64,000 bases of DNA from Lamellibrachia columna (GCA_963662155.1 OY759268.1:1985501-2049500); one strand, 5' to 3'; positions 41,601 through 47,270 are shown, counted from the first letter of the stretch. Program-made: numbers and translations. Notes: generated by a model from the letters alone, not told the origin.

Positions 41601-44060
41601 AATACACATTCCTCTACTTGGTCTACACAGTCATCATGGTCTACTTGTTCTTCCTGCTGTCTGGTAAGTCTTGTCAGTGTCAACTAATTAGTACACAATA
41701 CACATTCCTCTACTTGGTCTACACAGTCATCATGGTCTACTTGTTCTTCCTGCTGTCTGGTAAGTCTTGTTAGTGTCAACTAATTAGTACACAATACACA
41801 TTCCTCTACTTGGTCTACACAGTCATCATGGTCTACTTGTTCTTCCTGCTGTCTGCTAAGTCTTGTCAGTGTCAACTAATTAGTACACAATACACATTCC
41901 TCTACTTGGTCTACACAGTCATCATGGTCTACTTGTTCTTCCTGCTGTCTGGTAAGTCTTGTCAGTGTCAACTAATTAGTACACAATACACATTCCTCTA
42001 CTTGGTCTACACAGTCATCATGGTCTACTTGTTCTTCCTGCTGTCTGGTAAGTCTTGTCAGTGTCAACTAATTAGTACACAATACACATTCCTCTACTTG
42101 GTCTACACAGTCATCATGGTCTACTTGTTCTTCCTGCTGTCTGCTAAGTCTTGTCAGTGTCAACTAATTAGTACACAATACACATTCCTCTACTTGGTCT
42201 ACACAGTCATCATGGTATACTTGTTCTTCCTGCTGTCTGGTAAGTCTTGTCAGTGTCAACTAATTAGTACACAATACACATTCCTCTGCTTGGTCTACAC
42301 AGTCATCATGGTCTACTTGTTCTTCCTGCTGTCTGGTAAGTCTTGTCAATATCAACTAATTAGTACACAATACACATTCCTCTACTTGGTCTACACAGTC
42401 ATCATGGTCTACTTGTTCTTCCTGCTGTCTGGTAAGTCTTGTTAGTGTCAACTAATTAGTACACAATACACATTCCTCTACTTGGTCTACACAGTCATCA
42501 TGGTCTACTTGTTCTTCCTGCTGTCTGGTAAGTCTTGTTAGTGTCAACTAATTAGTACACAATACACATTCCTCTACTTGGTCTACACAGTCATCATGGT
42601 CTACTTGTTCTTCCTGCTGTCTGGTAAGTCTTGTTAGTGTCAACTAATTAGTACACAATACACATTCCTCTACTTGGTCTACACAGTCATCATGGTCTAC
42701 TTGTTCTTCCTGCTGGCTGGTAAGTCTTGTTAGTGTCCACTAATTAGTACACAATACACATTCCTCTACTTGGTCTACACAGTCATCATGGTCTACTTGT
42801 TCTTCCTGCTGTCTGGTAAGTCTTGTCAGTGTCAACTAATTAGTACACAATACACATTCCTCTACTTGGTCTACACAGTCATCATGGTCTACTTGTTCTT
42901 CCTGCTGTCTGGTAAGTCTTGTCAGTGTCAACTAATTAGTACACAATACACATTCCTCTACTTGGTCTACACAGTCATCATGGTCTACTTGTTCTTCCTG
43001 CTGTCTGGTAAGTCTTGTCAGTGTCAACTAATTAGTACACAATACACATTCCTCTACTTGGTCCACACAGTCATCATGGTCTACTTGTTCTTCCTGCTGT
43101 CTGGTGAGTCTTGTTAGTGTCAACTAATTAGTACACAATACACATTCCTCTACTTTGTCTACACAGTCATCATGGTCTACTTGTTCTTCCTGCTGTCTGG
43201 TAAGTCTTGTTAGTGTCAACTAATTAGTACACAATACACATTCCTCTACTTGGTCTACACAGTCATCATGGTCTACTTGTTCTTCCTGTTGTCTGGTAAG
43301 TCTTGTCAGTGTCAACTAATTAGTACACAATACACATTCCTCTACTTGGTCTACACAGTCATCATGGTCTACTTGTTCTTCCTGCTGTCTGGTAAGTCTT
43401 GTCAGTGTCAACTAATTAGTACACAATACACATTCCTTTACTTGGTCTACACAGTCATCATGGTCTACTTGTTCTTCCATGCTGTCTGGAAAGTCTTGTC
43501 AGTGTCAACTAATTAGTCCTTACACAATACAACATTTATATACATATAATGTATTATCTGCATATTGAAAGCTAACCGAGTTACCCCACATTGCACAGAG
43601 AGAAAGGCAGTCAAGTCTTTTCTGGTTAAAATCTAGTATATGGATAGCTACAATGTTACTATAATGTAGCAAGCCTTTTCTAGTTAAAGAAGGGCTATGG
43701 ATGCTATAATGTTACTATAATGTAACTAACAGGGACACAGACAAACTGTAATAACTTGAAAAATAAAAAAAAAATTCTACATACATACAGTGACAAATTT
43801 GTATGTGTCATTATTATCTAAAATTAATTCCACCGTTGCAACTTGTGCTACAGCTTTGTTGAAATGTTCGCTTTCTCCCAACTCTCACGTGTCACTCTTA
43901 AGCTTTCTCCCAACTCTCACGTGTCACTCTTAAGCTTTCTCCCAACTCTCACGTGTCACTCTTAAGCTTGTAACTATGAGTTTCTGTTTCAGGGACAATT
44001 GGATACTTTGCATGCTTTTGGTTCGTCACTCGTATCTACAGTGTTGTCAAGGTCGATTGA
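523..44060 (+). CDS. TM9SF2: TM9SF2-like nonaspanin (transmembrane 9 superfamily), 16 coding exons, 5' partial
   Basis: Exons are 523-590, 1033-1126, 2061-2206, 4664-4799, 9117-9265, 16050-16158, 17560-17639, 24449-24557, 25042-25174, 26768-26887, 29042-29099, 29707-29866, 32892-33043, 36794-36905, 37652-37823 and 43993-44060. They total 1866 nt, 621 codons plus TGA. Every junction is GT-AG and joins in phase. The product resembles vertebrate TM9SF2 throughout: an N-terminal lumenal domain with the GENLGQ/FGERI block, then about nine membrane segments beginning in the exon at 24449. The protein ends in K-V-D, the K-x-D/E COPI-binding Golgi-retention motif of this family. Human TM9SF2 is about 663 residues, so the signal peptide and about 40-50 residues are upstream of the window. 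Family members act in Golgi and endosomal membranes, in sorting of membrane proteins and glycosylation enzymes. The GENLGQ block favours TM9SF2 over TM9SF4. Confidence 0.95.
591..762. repeat. ~18-bp minisatellite starting at exon 1 donor
   Basis: Variants of cttcagtaacatcacaca are repeated about nine times. The first copy begins within the donor gtcagtaaca. Confidence 0.75.
761..987. repeat. 114-bp direct duplication
   Basis: Two near-identical 114-bp copies start at tacaatgtgc (761 and 875). Confidence 0.85.
1033..1126 (+). CDS. TM9SF2: TM9SF2 exon 2 of window (GENLGQ / FGERI block)
   Basis: The phase-2 acceptor (tttccag) completes a serine codon. The exon then carries S-F-D-L-C-Q and the diagnostic V-G-E-N-L-G-Q and F-G-E-R-I blocks, ending P-S-P-Y-K before donor gtcagt. 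Confidence 0.95.
1260..1339. repeat. Perfect 29-bp inverted repeat, 22-nt loop
   Basis: Arms 1260-1288 and 1311-1339 are exact reverse complements. It lies inside a TM9SF2 intron. The rest of the intron (1340-2060) is unremarkable apart from the next entry. Confidence 0.9.
1970..2026. repeat. Alternating purine-pyrimidine TGTACACG tract
   Basis: About 56 bases of tacatgtg/tacacgtg variants, self-complementary and prone to cruciform or Z-form. It lies 35 nt before an acceptor. The downstream intron 2207-2535 holds nothing recognised. Confidence 0.7.
2061..2206 (+). CDS. TM9SF2: TM9SF2 exon 3 of window (lumenal domain, cysteine pair)
   Basis: Acceptor gtttcag, donor gtaggt. It encodes 48 codons plus two bases. 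The K-T-C-x-x-L-C cysteine pair is followed by a lysine-rich stretch and N-Y-Q-H-H, then a split tryptophan codon finished by the next exon. Confidence 0.93.
2536..3454. mobile_element. Non-autonomous TA-target DNA transposon (pogo/Tigger-like ends)
   Basis: The left end CAGTCGCGCCCCATTATTAC and the right end, on the other strand CAGTTGAGCCTCGTTATAAC, form imperfect terminal inverted repeats. They are flanked by TA on both sides. Length is 919 bp, and no transposase was recognised. Confidence 0.75.
3491..3630. repeat. 38-bp minisatellite
   Basis: 3.6 copies of a unit starting gaatatatgttttt, at 3491, 3529, 3567 and 3605. It runs directly into the next array. Confidence 0.9.
3629..3970. repeat. 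~50-53-bp minisatellite
   Basis: About seven copies of acaacgcctgaagagtgga plus gtcctgtttactagcagc. Units vary by presence of a 3-nt ata. Confidence 0.88.
4265..4690 (+). repeat. 40-bp array spanning TM9SF2 exon 4 acceptor
   Basis: Eleven units, the last being the true exon. Each holds ttgttgtag followed by exon-like gatcattgacaacatgcc. Upstream units run into ttgttgtag, an in-frame stop, after the exon-like part. Confidence 0.93.
4664..4799 (+). CDS. TM9SF2: TM9SF2 exon 4 of window
   Basis: It begins with g to finish the Trp codon, then [11 protein letters not shown], a conserved nonaspanin block, and ends D-A-C-N-I-H before gtaagt. Ten near-copies of its acceptor and first ~31 bases lie directly upstream. 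Only this copy runs on into the rest of the exon. Confidence 0.95.
4825..7970. repeat. 57-bp satellite-like array, ~55 copies in two blocks
   Basis: The unit is ctatagcatgtgaggtccac and flanks. Most copies from 4827 to 6675 carry gtcgtaaag, while from 6720 to 7970 they carry gtcacagag. A partial unit marks the switch near 6676. The unit is a multiple of three and stop-free on the minus strand, which makes a spurious 439-codon ORF. Confidence 0.95.
8190..8640 (+). pseudogene. Acidic ORF remnant with two in-frame TGA codons, unassigned
   Basis: From ATG 8233 one frame reads an acidic, Asp/Ser-rich peptide beginning [10 protein letters not shown], interrupted by two TGA codons and ending at TAG near 8496. 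It could be the N-terminus of a decayed transposase such as piggyBac. No catalytic domain is visible. The flanks 7980-8190 and 8640-9116 hold nothing recognised. Confidence 0.3.
9117..9265 (+). CDS. TM9SF2: TM9SF2 exon 5 of window
   Basis: Acceptor ctgcag, donor gtaagt. It encodes the Y-Y-V-F-N-H-V-D-I block and R-L-V-S-A-K-L-E-P, both conserved in TM9SF2. It ends with two bases of a serine codon completed by the exon at 16050. Confidence 0.95.
9531..10095. repeat. 43-bp minisatellite, 13 copies
   Basis: The unit is cctagaatggtcatcactgc plus tagttgtttctggccaacac. 10096-10600 is unremarkable unique intron. Confidence 0.93.
10603..10918. repeat. 39-bp minisatellite, 8 copies
   Basis: The unit is gagatcttttacttcccttg plus gcatagacaccaggtagat. 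It shares core and flanks with the 22-bp array at 11365-13366. Confidence 0.93.
11117..11163. repeat. Perfect 22-bp inverted repeat, 3-nt loop
   Basis: Arms 11117-11138 and 11142-11163 are exact complements around ata, with the core tatcccgacaac. Confidence 0.92.
11365..13366. repeat. 22-bp minisatellite, ~90 copies
   Basis: The unit is agacaccaggtagaaggsaya, with mixed variants (gtac/ggac/ggat; gta/gca). It lacks stops in all three minus-strand frames, so long overlapping ORFs there are artefacts. Confidence 0.95.
13564..14639. mobile_element. Non-autonomous TTAA-target DNA transposon
   Basis: TTAA at 13560-13563 and 14640-14643 flank inverted ends GGTAGTTGGGGCGGCTA and, reverse complemented, GGTAGCTGGGGTGGCTA. 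The element is 1076 bp with no coding capacity seen. The TTAA target is typical of piggyBac or Kolobok-type elements. Confidence 0.8.
14715..15455. repeat. 38-bp minisatellite, ~19 copies
   Basis: The unit is ctccacatggtttgtttgga plus gagtgtcctatgattgtt. Three units equal 38 codons, giving a spurious minus-strand ORF. Confidence 0.93.
15551..15625. repeat. ~39-bp duplication
   Basis: Two copies of ttaaggygggagrccctggg plus gtttgaaacattgacatt. Confidence 0.8.
15640..16047. repeat. ~32-bp array abutting TM9SF2 exon 6 acceptor
   Basis: About 12 copies of attgctacacgcaacaac plus taattgttgtcatc. The last copy merges into tgctactgacag, the real acceptor. Confidence 0.92.
16050..16158 (+). CDS. 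TM9SF2: TM9SF2 exon 6 of window
   Basis: Acceptor actgacag, donor gtaaga. It encodes [10 protein letters not shown] and ends N-Y-T-Y-S-V-K-F-E, matching the conserved Y-S-V-x-F/W block just before the first membrane helix. A 32-bp repeat array abuts its acceptor. Confidence 0.94.
16159..16577. other. Unique intron sequence
   Basis: No gene, repeat array or conserved element was recognised. Confidence 0.6.
16578..17015. repeat. 40-bp minisatellite, ~11 copies
   Basis: The unit is aaggaagattcttaaatgcc plus agagaagatcgtagaattac. Confidence 0.93.
17223..17325. repeat. 35-bp minisatellite, 3 copies
   Basis: The unit is aatgacatcagcaccctggt plus gtcattattatcatt. Confidence 0.85.
17440..17521. 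mobile_element. Solo right end of the TTAA-element family
   Basis: It resembles the last ~80 bp of the element at 13564-14639 (ctgaaactactcaattcaa, then tggctgccccagccactt) without the rest. It lies 38 nt before exon 7. Confidence 0.6.
17560..17639 (+). CDS. TM9SF2: TM9SF2 exon 7 of window
   Basis: It encodes W-A-S-R-W-D-Y-I-L and I-Q-W-F, the conserved segment entering TM1. The donor is gtgagt. The last 46 bases of the exon plus 34 intron bases make the 80-bp unit repeated about 40 times downstream. Confidence 0.95.
17594..20745 (+). repeat. 80-bp array spanning TM9SF2 exon 7 donor, ~40 copies
   Basis: Each unit is 46 nt of exon 7 end plus 34 nt of intron starting gtgagt. Donors recur every 80 bp from 17640 to 19560, then after one 29-bp partial unit from 19589 to 20709. 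Early units have cctcgactc, later ones ccttgactc. Some have gtgagc and gcccgc. Confidence 0.97.
20825..20935. repeat. ~33-bp minisatellite
   Basis: Three to four copies of tgttgatgttgttttactg plus attcagtcttcat. It grades into the 30-bp array that follows. Confidence 0.85.
20930..21446. repeat. 30-bp minisatellite, 17 copies, open on both strands
   Basis: The unit is ttttaatggctgtgataatt plus gttggtgttg. The low-complexity ORFs on both strands are artefacts of a stop-free unit. Confidence 0.93.
21445..24405. repeat. 58-bp satellite-like array, ~51 copies with internal block duplication
   Basis: The unit is gtagacaactttggccctaa plus tagtgctaaagctgagacac plus tgtcctgtccacatatat. Rare variants recur in the same order 638-696 bp apart, showing duplication of an 11-12-unit block. 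It ends about 40 nt before the exon 8 acceptor. Confidence 0.95.
24449..24557 (+). CDS. TM9SF2: TM9SF2 exon 8 of window (TM1)
   Basis: Acceptor ttttgcag, donor gtgagt. It carries the first membrane helix ([10 protein letters not shown]) followed by the highly conserved [11 protein letters not shown] cytosolic motif. Confidence 0.96.
24805..24875. repeat. 33-bp inverted repeat, 5-nt loop
   Basis: Arms 24805-24837 and 24843-24875 pair with about three mismatches. The rest of the intron to 25041 is unremarkable. Confidence 0.88.
25042..25174 (+). CDS. TM9SF2: TM9SF2 exon 9 of window
   Basis: It encodes [15 protein letters not shown] and F-R-P-P-R, the most conserved loop of the family, then the start of TM2. 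The donor is a weaker gtgggt and is the first of about 14 repeated donors at 47-bp spacing. Confidence 0.95.
25160..25890 (+). repeat. 47-bp array spanning TM9SF2 exon 9 donor, ~14 copies
   Basis: Each unit holds the exon-like tcatcacactcg, then ggtgggt or ggtaggt, then accatgtcaccactgtca. Spacing is 47 bp from 25175, decaying into cactactgtca after 25800. Confidence 0.92.
26070..26260. repeat. 77-bp duplication and dispersed-repeat fragment
   Basis: Two 77-bp copies (26070, 26147) end in actagccgagttacc, followed by tggcgttgcctgggaa. Related sequence occurs near 33985 and 43570. 25890-26070 shows nothing else. Confidence 0.7.
26323..26468. repeat. 29-bp minisatellite, 5 copies
   Basis: The unit is ggcttcacgaagtgttcct plus actgtacaaa. 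26470-26767 is unremarkable. Confidence 0.93.
26768..26887 (+). CDS. TM9SF2: TM9SF2 exon 10 of window (TM2-TM3)
   Basis: Acceptor attgcag, donor gtgagt. It encodes [13 protein letters not shown] and G-T-P-A-G-Y, hallmark nonaspanin motifs spanning the end of TM2 and TM3. It ends with the first base of a Met codon. Confidence 0.96.
26888..28384. other. Intron with probable transposon debris
   Basis: 27290-27360 carries a TIR-like ttgaacctcactattaaggt and, inverted nearby, accttaatagcgaggtgacc. The stretch around 27040-27100 resembles 62160-62200 (cccgattcgkggccgtaga). AT-rich sequence to 28384 was not otherwise recognised. Confidence 0.45.
28385..28693 (-). CDS. Uncharacterised basic ORF, probably transposon-derived N-terminus
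   Basis: A minus-strand frame from ATG 28691-28693 reads about 102 residues. The start M-A-S-N-E-S-N is followed by a basic [15 protein letters not shown] stretch, then a Thr/Pro-rich tail. Such basic starts occur in proteins of invertebrate DNA transposons. I cannot name the family. It sits antisense in a TM9SF2 intron, next to a 56-bp triplicate. Confidence 0.35.
   Translation of the reverse strand: MASNESNHRVRTNKFSTKHAFGQRKKGRTQQLRDARANRTFLAAKQPDTAEMQPCVVTADDELATPQTPATVPGTDGGVGSRTVAQVKRRGGRRASIQGWRI
28701..28868. repeat. 56-bp tandem, exactly 3 copies
   Basis: The units at 28701, 28757 and 28813 start tagtcactgagatg. Confidence 0.93.
28905..29040. repeat. 20-bp array running into TM9SF2 exon 11 acceptor
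   Basis: About seven copies of catgttgccatggtcattga. The last becomes gttgccatggttgcag, the acceptor itself. Confidence 0.9.
29042..29099 (+). CDS. TM9SF2: TM9SF2 exon 11 of window
   Basis: A short 58-nt exon encoding [12 protein letters not shown] and F-L-C-P-G (start of TM4). Its acceptor is the end of a 20-bp tandem array. The donor is gtaagt. Confidence 0.95.
29415..29672. repeat. 21-bp minisatellite, ~12 copies
   Basis: The unit is cttagaacactgcatgtgtgt, with more diverged copies at the 5' side. Confidence 0.92.
29707..29866 (+). CDS. TM9SF2: TM9SF2 exon 12 of window (TM4-TM5)
   Basis: Acceptor ctgcag, donor gtatgt. It encodes the rest of TM4, a small G/S loop and TM5 with the conserved [11 protein letters not shown] motif, ending F-K-K-R. 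Confidence 0.96.
29998..31722. repeat. 77-bp minisatellite, ~22 copies
   Basis: The unit is actgtttgttcttatacctc plus catccctggaatcccatcag plus tgtctattgccaggtgctca plus cttgtacagctcagtga. A 63-codon ATG ORF recurs every 77 bp as an artefact. Confidence 0.95.
31828..32664. repeat. 30-bp minisatellite, 28 copies, open on both strands
   Basis: The unit is aacaactacattaccgtgcc plus ccaatgttct. It gives long low-complexity ORFs on both strands with no other coding evidence. Confidence 0.94.
32892..33043 (+). CDS. TM9SF2: TM9SF2 exon 13 of window (TM6)
   Basis: It encodes [13 protein letters not shown] and then [11 protein letters not shown]. The last Trp codon is split. The donor gtgagt and the last exon bases are repeated 15 times at 57-bp spacing. 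Confidence 0.96.
33034..33890 (+). repeat. 57-bp array spanning TM9SF2 exon 13 donor, 15 copies
   Basis: Donors (gtgagt, one gtaagt) recur every 57 bp from 33044 to 33842. Each downstream unit also carries ctctgcag directly before catatg and the donor. Confidence 0.95.
33985..34240. repeat. Dispersed repeat fragment with ~36-bp triplicate
   Basis: It contains cctgagttacccagtgttcc, three copies of ggtcagtggtcttttctact, and a ttctacttaaagcag segment. Related sequence lies at 43570-43735. Confidence 0.6.
34316..35480 (+). mobile_element. Decayed pogo/Tigger-like DNA transposon
   Basis: The ends CAGCAAAACATGTCTTAGTG and, reverse complemented, CAGTGAAACCTGTCTATAGA are flanked by TA. Further cataacggacacctg subrepeats occur inside both ends. 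Coding traces on the + strand include an N-terminal helix-turn-helix-like [15 protein letters not shown] (about 34915-34960) and a D-I-Y-D-E-T-G-L-F block (about 35255-35287) like the first catalytic Asp region of Tigger transposases. Both are broken by stops and an internal deletion. Confidence 0.8.
35490..35765. repeat. AT/TAC microsatellite cluster
   Basis: Several (TA)n runs and a (catA)n run, 35490-35765. Another (TA)n lies at 34270-34312 on the left flank of the pogo element. Confidence 0.9.
35765..36095. mobile_element. Possible retroelement 3' fragment
   Basis: The unique segment ends in acacacagacagacacaca, then gcactttgttttatatatta, a tail style common at 3' ends of invertebrate retroposons. 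No protein domain was identified. Confidence 0.35.
36148..36793 (+). repeat. 38-bp array spanning TM9SF2 exon 14 acceptor, ~17 copies
   Basis: The unit is cttcaggtgtcaccagatgt plus accaatgtttggcttcct. Each copies the acceptor and the exon start. The frame used by exon 14 is open throughout from 36129. Confidence 0.95.
36794..36905 (+). CDS. TM9SF2: TM9SF2 exon 14 of window (TM7)
   Basis: It encodes [11 protein letters not shown] and [12 protein letters not shown]. The acceptor and first ~34 exon bases are repeated about 17 times upstream. Its donor gtaaga is followed at once by a LINE tail that keeps the frame open to 37097. Confidence 0.95.
36906..37097 (+). mobile_element. LINE (CR1/L2-like) ORF2 C-terminal fragment
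   Basis: The translation contains [12 protein letters not shown] and [12 protein letters not shown], the conserved C-terminal tail of many non-LTR retrotransposon ORF2 proteins. It stops at 37097 and begins at the exon 14 donor. Confidence 0.8.
37119..37340. repeat. 31-bp minisatellite, ~7 copies
   Basis: The unit is tcatatgatgacttgtgtgt plus ttttgttgatg. Confidence 0.93.
37430..37650. repeat. ~25-bp array running to TM9SF2 exon 15 acceptor
   Basis: About nine copies of gttgatgttctaactgtgga. The final copy gives gaattgtggttctag, the acceptor. Confidence 0.88.
37652..37823 (+). CDS. TM9SF2: TM9SF2 exon 15 of window (penultimate membrane segments)
   Basis: Acceptor ggttctag. It encodes [12 protein letters not shown] and two hydrophobic segments, ending F-L-L-S-G. 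Its last ~57 bases form part of the 96-bp unit repeated 59 more times downstream. The upstream intron edge is also an array. Confidence 0.95.
37767..43505 (+). repeat. 96-bp array spanning TM9SF2 exon 15 donor, 60 copies
   Basis: The unit is ~57 nt of exon 15 end plus 39 nt of intron from gtaagtcttg. Donor positions run from 37824 in steps of exactly 96 to 43488, where one inserted base appears. Marker variants (tgcttgg, caatatcaac, gctaagt, ttgttag) recur in blocks spaced by multiples of 96. Confidence 0.98.
43506..43992. repeat. Dispersed fragment and 32-bp triplicate
   Basis: 43570-43735 resembles 33985-34240. Three copies of gctttctcccaactctcacg plus tgtcactcttaa end near 43970, just before the last exon. 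Confidence 0.7.
43993..44060 (+). CDS. TM9SF2: TM9SF2 last coding exon, K-V-D C-terminus
   Basis: Acceptor tgtttcag. It encodes [15 protein letters not shown] and ends V-V-K-V-D then TGA. The K-x-D tail is the family Golgi-retention signal. Confidence 0.95.
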
Positions 44061-44602
44061 GTCATACAGCGTCATCAAGGTCGACCGCGTCGCCATCATG
44101 ATATTGTTGTCTGCACATGTCGGCGGCAGCATTTAGTTGTGTTTACTGTGCTGACTTTGGGGGTATTTACGGGGTTGCTTGCTGGGGTATGTGGCTGCAC
44201 CGGGGCGACTACGTCTTGTTTGTTATCTTCTGTTTGTGGTTTGTTGGTAAGATTGACACTATAGACACCAGCTGTATTGTCACACGTTGGTTTACAGTTA
44301 CGTATTCTTAGCTGTTGGCTTAGGATCACCTTCTGTTGGGAATTATTTGTACAGTAAAATAGATTTGTATGATATCATGTGCACTGCACCCACTGCACCC
44401 ACTGCACCCACTGCACTCACTGCACCCACTGCACTCACTGCACCCACTGCACACTGGCTTCAACTTCCTGGCATGTGGCAGGGTTTTTCTAGGGTTTTTC
44501 ACCTTTCTATTCAGCCGAGGGGTTGAAAGAAACGAGCCTCTTGCCAGGTGGTTGACCTATTTCCTCTTCGTATTTGACCTACTGTTGGCCCGGCCTATCC
44601 GA

Positions 44603-44803
44603 AGATTCTTTTGGAAGGTATGACTTATACTTTCAATCTCAATGCTAGAAATAGATTCTTTTGGAAGGTATGACTTATACTTTCAATCTCAATGCTAGAA
44701 ATAGATTCTTTTGGAAGGTATGACTTATACTTTCAATCTCAATGCTAGAAATAGATTCTTTTGGAAGGTATGACTTATACTTTCAATATCAATGCTAGAA
44801 ATA
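44603..44803. repeat. 50-bp tandem with donor-like GTATGA, 4 copies
   Basis: The unit is agattcttttggaaggtatg plus acttatactttcaatctcaa plus tgctagaaat. It begins at the end of an open frame reading R-W-L-T-Y-F-L-F-V-F-D-L-L-L. Confidence 0.9.
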
Positions 44804-46440
44804 GCCAAATCTGCCAGACACACAGCCTATATGGGCAAGTATGAATATATTCCTTGTAGATTTGGATTCGGAAACATCATTCCAGGAATCGGGAAATGAG
44901 GTGAAATTGTTGAATGCTGTGTGCGCCAAATGACAACTGTGTAAACTTTTATTTTATTCATTTCAGCCGTACCAAAGTTGGGTCGTGTTCTGGCTATGTA
45001 AATGTGTTTACTTTGTACTAAAGTTTCCACTTAATGTTTTGTGGATGTATTAATTGCATGCTGTGTTGGTTTTCTCAAACACGAGGGTTAAGTAATGTCA
45101 TGTGATTACAACCATATTTGTTACTATTTGTCACACATTGTGATCGGGATATAGAATGTGGTGTATAGAAACGTTTGATGATAATATAACAATAATATAA
45201 TAATAATATTAATTTTTCAGAAATCGAATAATAAAAACTAATGTCATGGTTTCATATCCAAGTCAGGACTAGTTCAGTTTGAGAGGTTGGACGTTACATG
45301 AGGGCCCATGGACGTTACATGGAGGTCCATGGACGTTACAGGGGGGTCCATGGACGTTACATGGGGTCCGTAGACGTTACATGGGCGACCGTGGACGTTA
45401 CATGGGGGCCCATGGATGTTACATGGATATCTGTGGATGTTACATGGGGGTCCGTAGACGTTACATGGGCGACCGTGGACGTTACATGGGGGCCCATGGA
45501 TATCTGTGGATGTTACATGGGGGTCCGTGTCGAACTGAACACTTGACGGGTTTCGGAAGTACGTGTGTTGTTTTCGTCATTGACACTTGGTGGTTTGTGT
45601 CTGTCCATCAGATTATCTGGATTATTTTTTTATTAAAATGTTATTATCTGTTAGAATGGGCGGAAAAAATGGGCTTGGTTTGTTCTTTAAACACCGACTG
45701 TTGTGAGGGCGACACTAGCGTGTCGACACTGTTGCTGTGGTTACTTAGCAGGTCTCTAGAGCTTACACTGTTTCAGTGTTCAGGAAAGGTTTGCACAGTC
45801 GTAGAAATAATACTATTGTCATGGCCTACCACAGCAGTTGTATTTTGCCTGTTAAACTCATTCAGTGTGTTGCTGGCTCTGTAGATCTTGGTAGTGCGTC
45901 ATTTATTAGTTGCTGCACTGTAGGGCAAAAATATTAAAATTGGTCGACAACGTAGTTGTGCGGAACCTTGCCAGAACACAACGTCATACAAGACTTGATT
46001 GCACGTTATTAAACAGCTACCAATATATATTCTTGTCTTCTGAGTAGTGCTGCTCTCTCTGCAGTGGCCATCTGCGAACAGCTTTATTTGTATATCCCAC
46101 AATGCCTTTAGAGCTGTCTCCTCAATTCGATTATTTCACTCGTTTCTGTCTCGTTTCCTGACAAGTATCAACTGAGATATGCTAGTGCGTTTGTGTCAGT
46201 TTTGAAGAAATCATCCAACAAACTATTACACTAATGTTTGTTCGACTGAACAAAAAGTAATTTTAAAGTGCCTCTGTAAACTATAAAAGGCTGTACACAC
46301 TTTTAAAAGTGCAACAGTCGGTCTCGTCTTTTGATGATTTGTAGCGGAAGTATATATTTTGTTAAACCAACTCTGCATATCACTTTTCATTATTCACACA
46401 CTACAGATTTTAGCATCAACAAAACTGATTTGTGGTGTGC

Positions 46441-46600
46441 TAAATCAGTTGAGGAGCCAGCTCTGTAGTATGTATGTCAATAAATCAGTTGAGGAGCCAG
46501 CTCTGTAGTATGTATGTCAATAAATCAGTTGAGGAGCCAGCTCTGTAGTATGTATGTCAATAAATCAGTTGAGGAGCCAGCTCTGTAGTATGTATGTCAA
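46441..46600 (+). terminator. Tandem 40-bp repeat carrying poly(A) signals
   Basis: Four copies of taaatcagttgaggagccag plus ctctgtagtatgtatgtcaa. AATAAA is formed at each junction (46479, 46519, 46559). Confidence 0.6.
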
Positions 46601-47218
46601 TAATTTTTTATTACTGTGAATACTAAGTGCAAGAATGTTACAGATAGTAAACATTGTAGTAGGAGTATTTGCCAGCGAGTATATTTTCCTGTGGGATGTT
46701 TTGGTGTGACTGGGTTGGTTGGCGGATATTTGTGGTAGGGTGGAAAATGCGCCGAGTTTGTGTGTTAGCTCTCTTGTTTGCTCCGTGCACGTCACTGACA
46801 TCTACTGTGGACTGTACATAATAGTGCGTTGTATAAATACAAGATGTCATTTAATACTTGTGTGTCTTTGTTGTTTCGGTGCTGGTTTAGTTCCTTAAAA
46901 ATTATGAATTAATGATAGATATAAAAATAATTTTTGTAGCAACAATATTTAATGTGTTGATCATGGTGTGCATGCGTGTGTGCATGCGCTCGCGTGCCTT
47001 TTTTGTGTGCATCAATCCGTGTCCACTAATATATATATATCAAATTATATAGGCTTATAAATTATGTAAACTGTACACATGTAGGATTATAAAATATATA
47101 TTTAAGAAATTTTAGGCCAAACTGGTTGATTCCACTTTATGATATACATTATTTCTCTGATTGAATAATGTGGAGTTCTTACTCAAATGTCCCTCATATT
47201 TTTTCCAATGTCGCATAT

Positions 47219-47221
47219 ACA

Positions 47222-47265
<44 letters not shown>

Positions 47266-47270
47266 CACAC
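47219..47270. repeat. (ACGC)n microsatellite
   Basis: About 50 bases of acgc repeats, an alternating purine-pyrimidine tract. A gtgtgcatgcgcgt-type tract lies near 46970-47000. The remainder of 46600-47400 is unremarkable. Confidence 0.9.

Larger units (their letters stand above)
44061..46600 (+). other. Presumed TM9SF2 3' UTR and downstream
   Basis: After the stop there is a cactgcacc microsatellite (44388-44452), a 50-bp tandem (44603-44803), a ~21-bp tandem of ggacgttacatgggggtcca type (45285-45530), an AATAAA at 45230-45235, and repeated AATAAA signals at 46479-46564. Transcript end is unknown. Confidence 0.5.
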
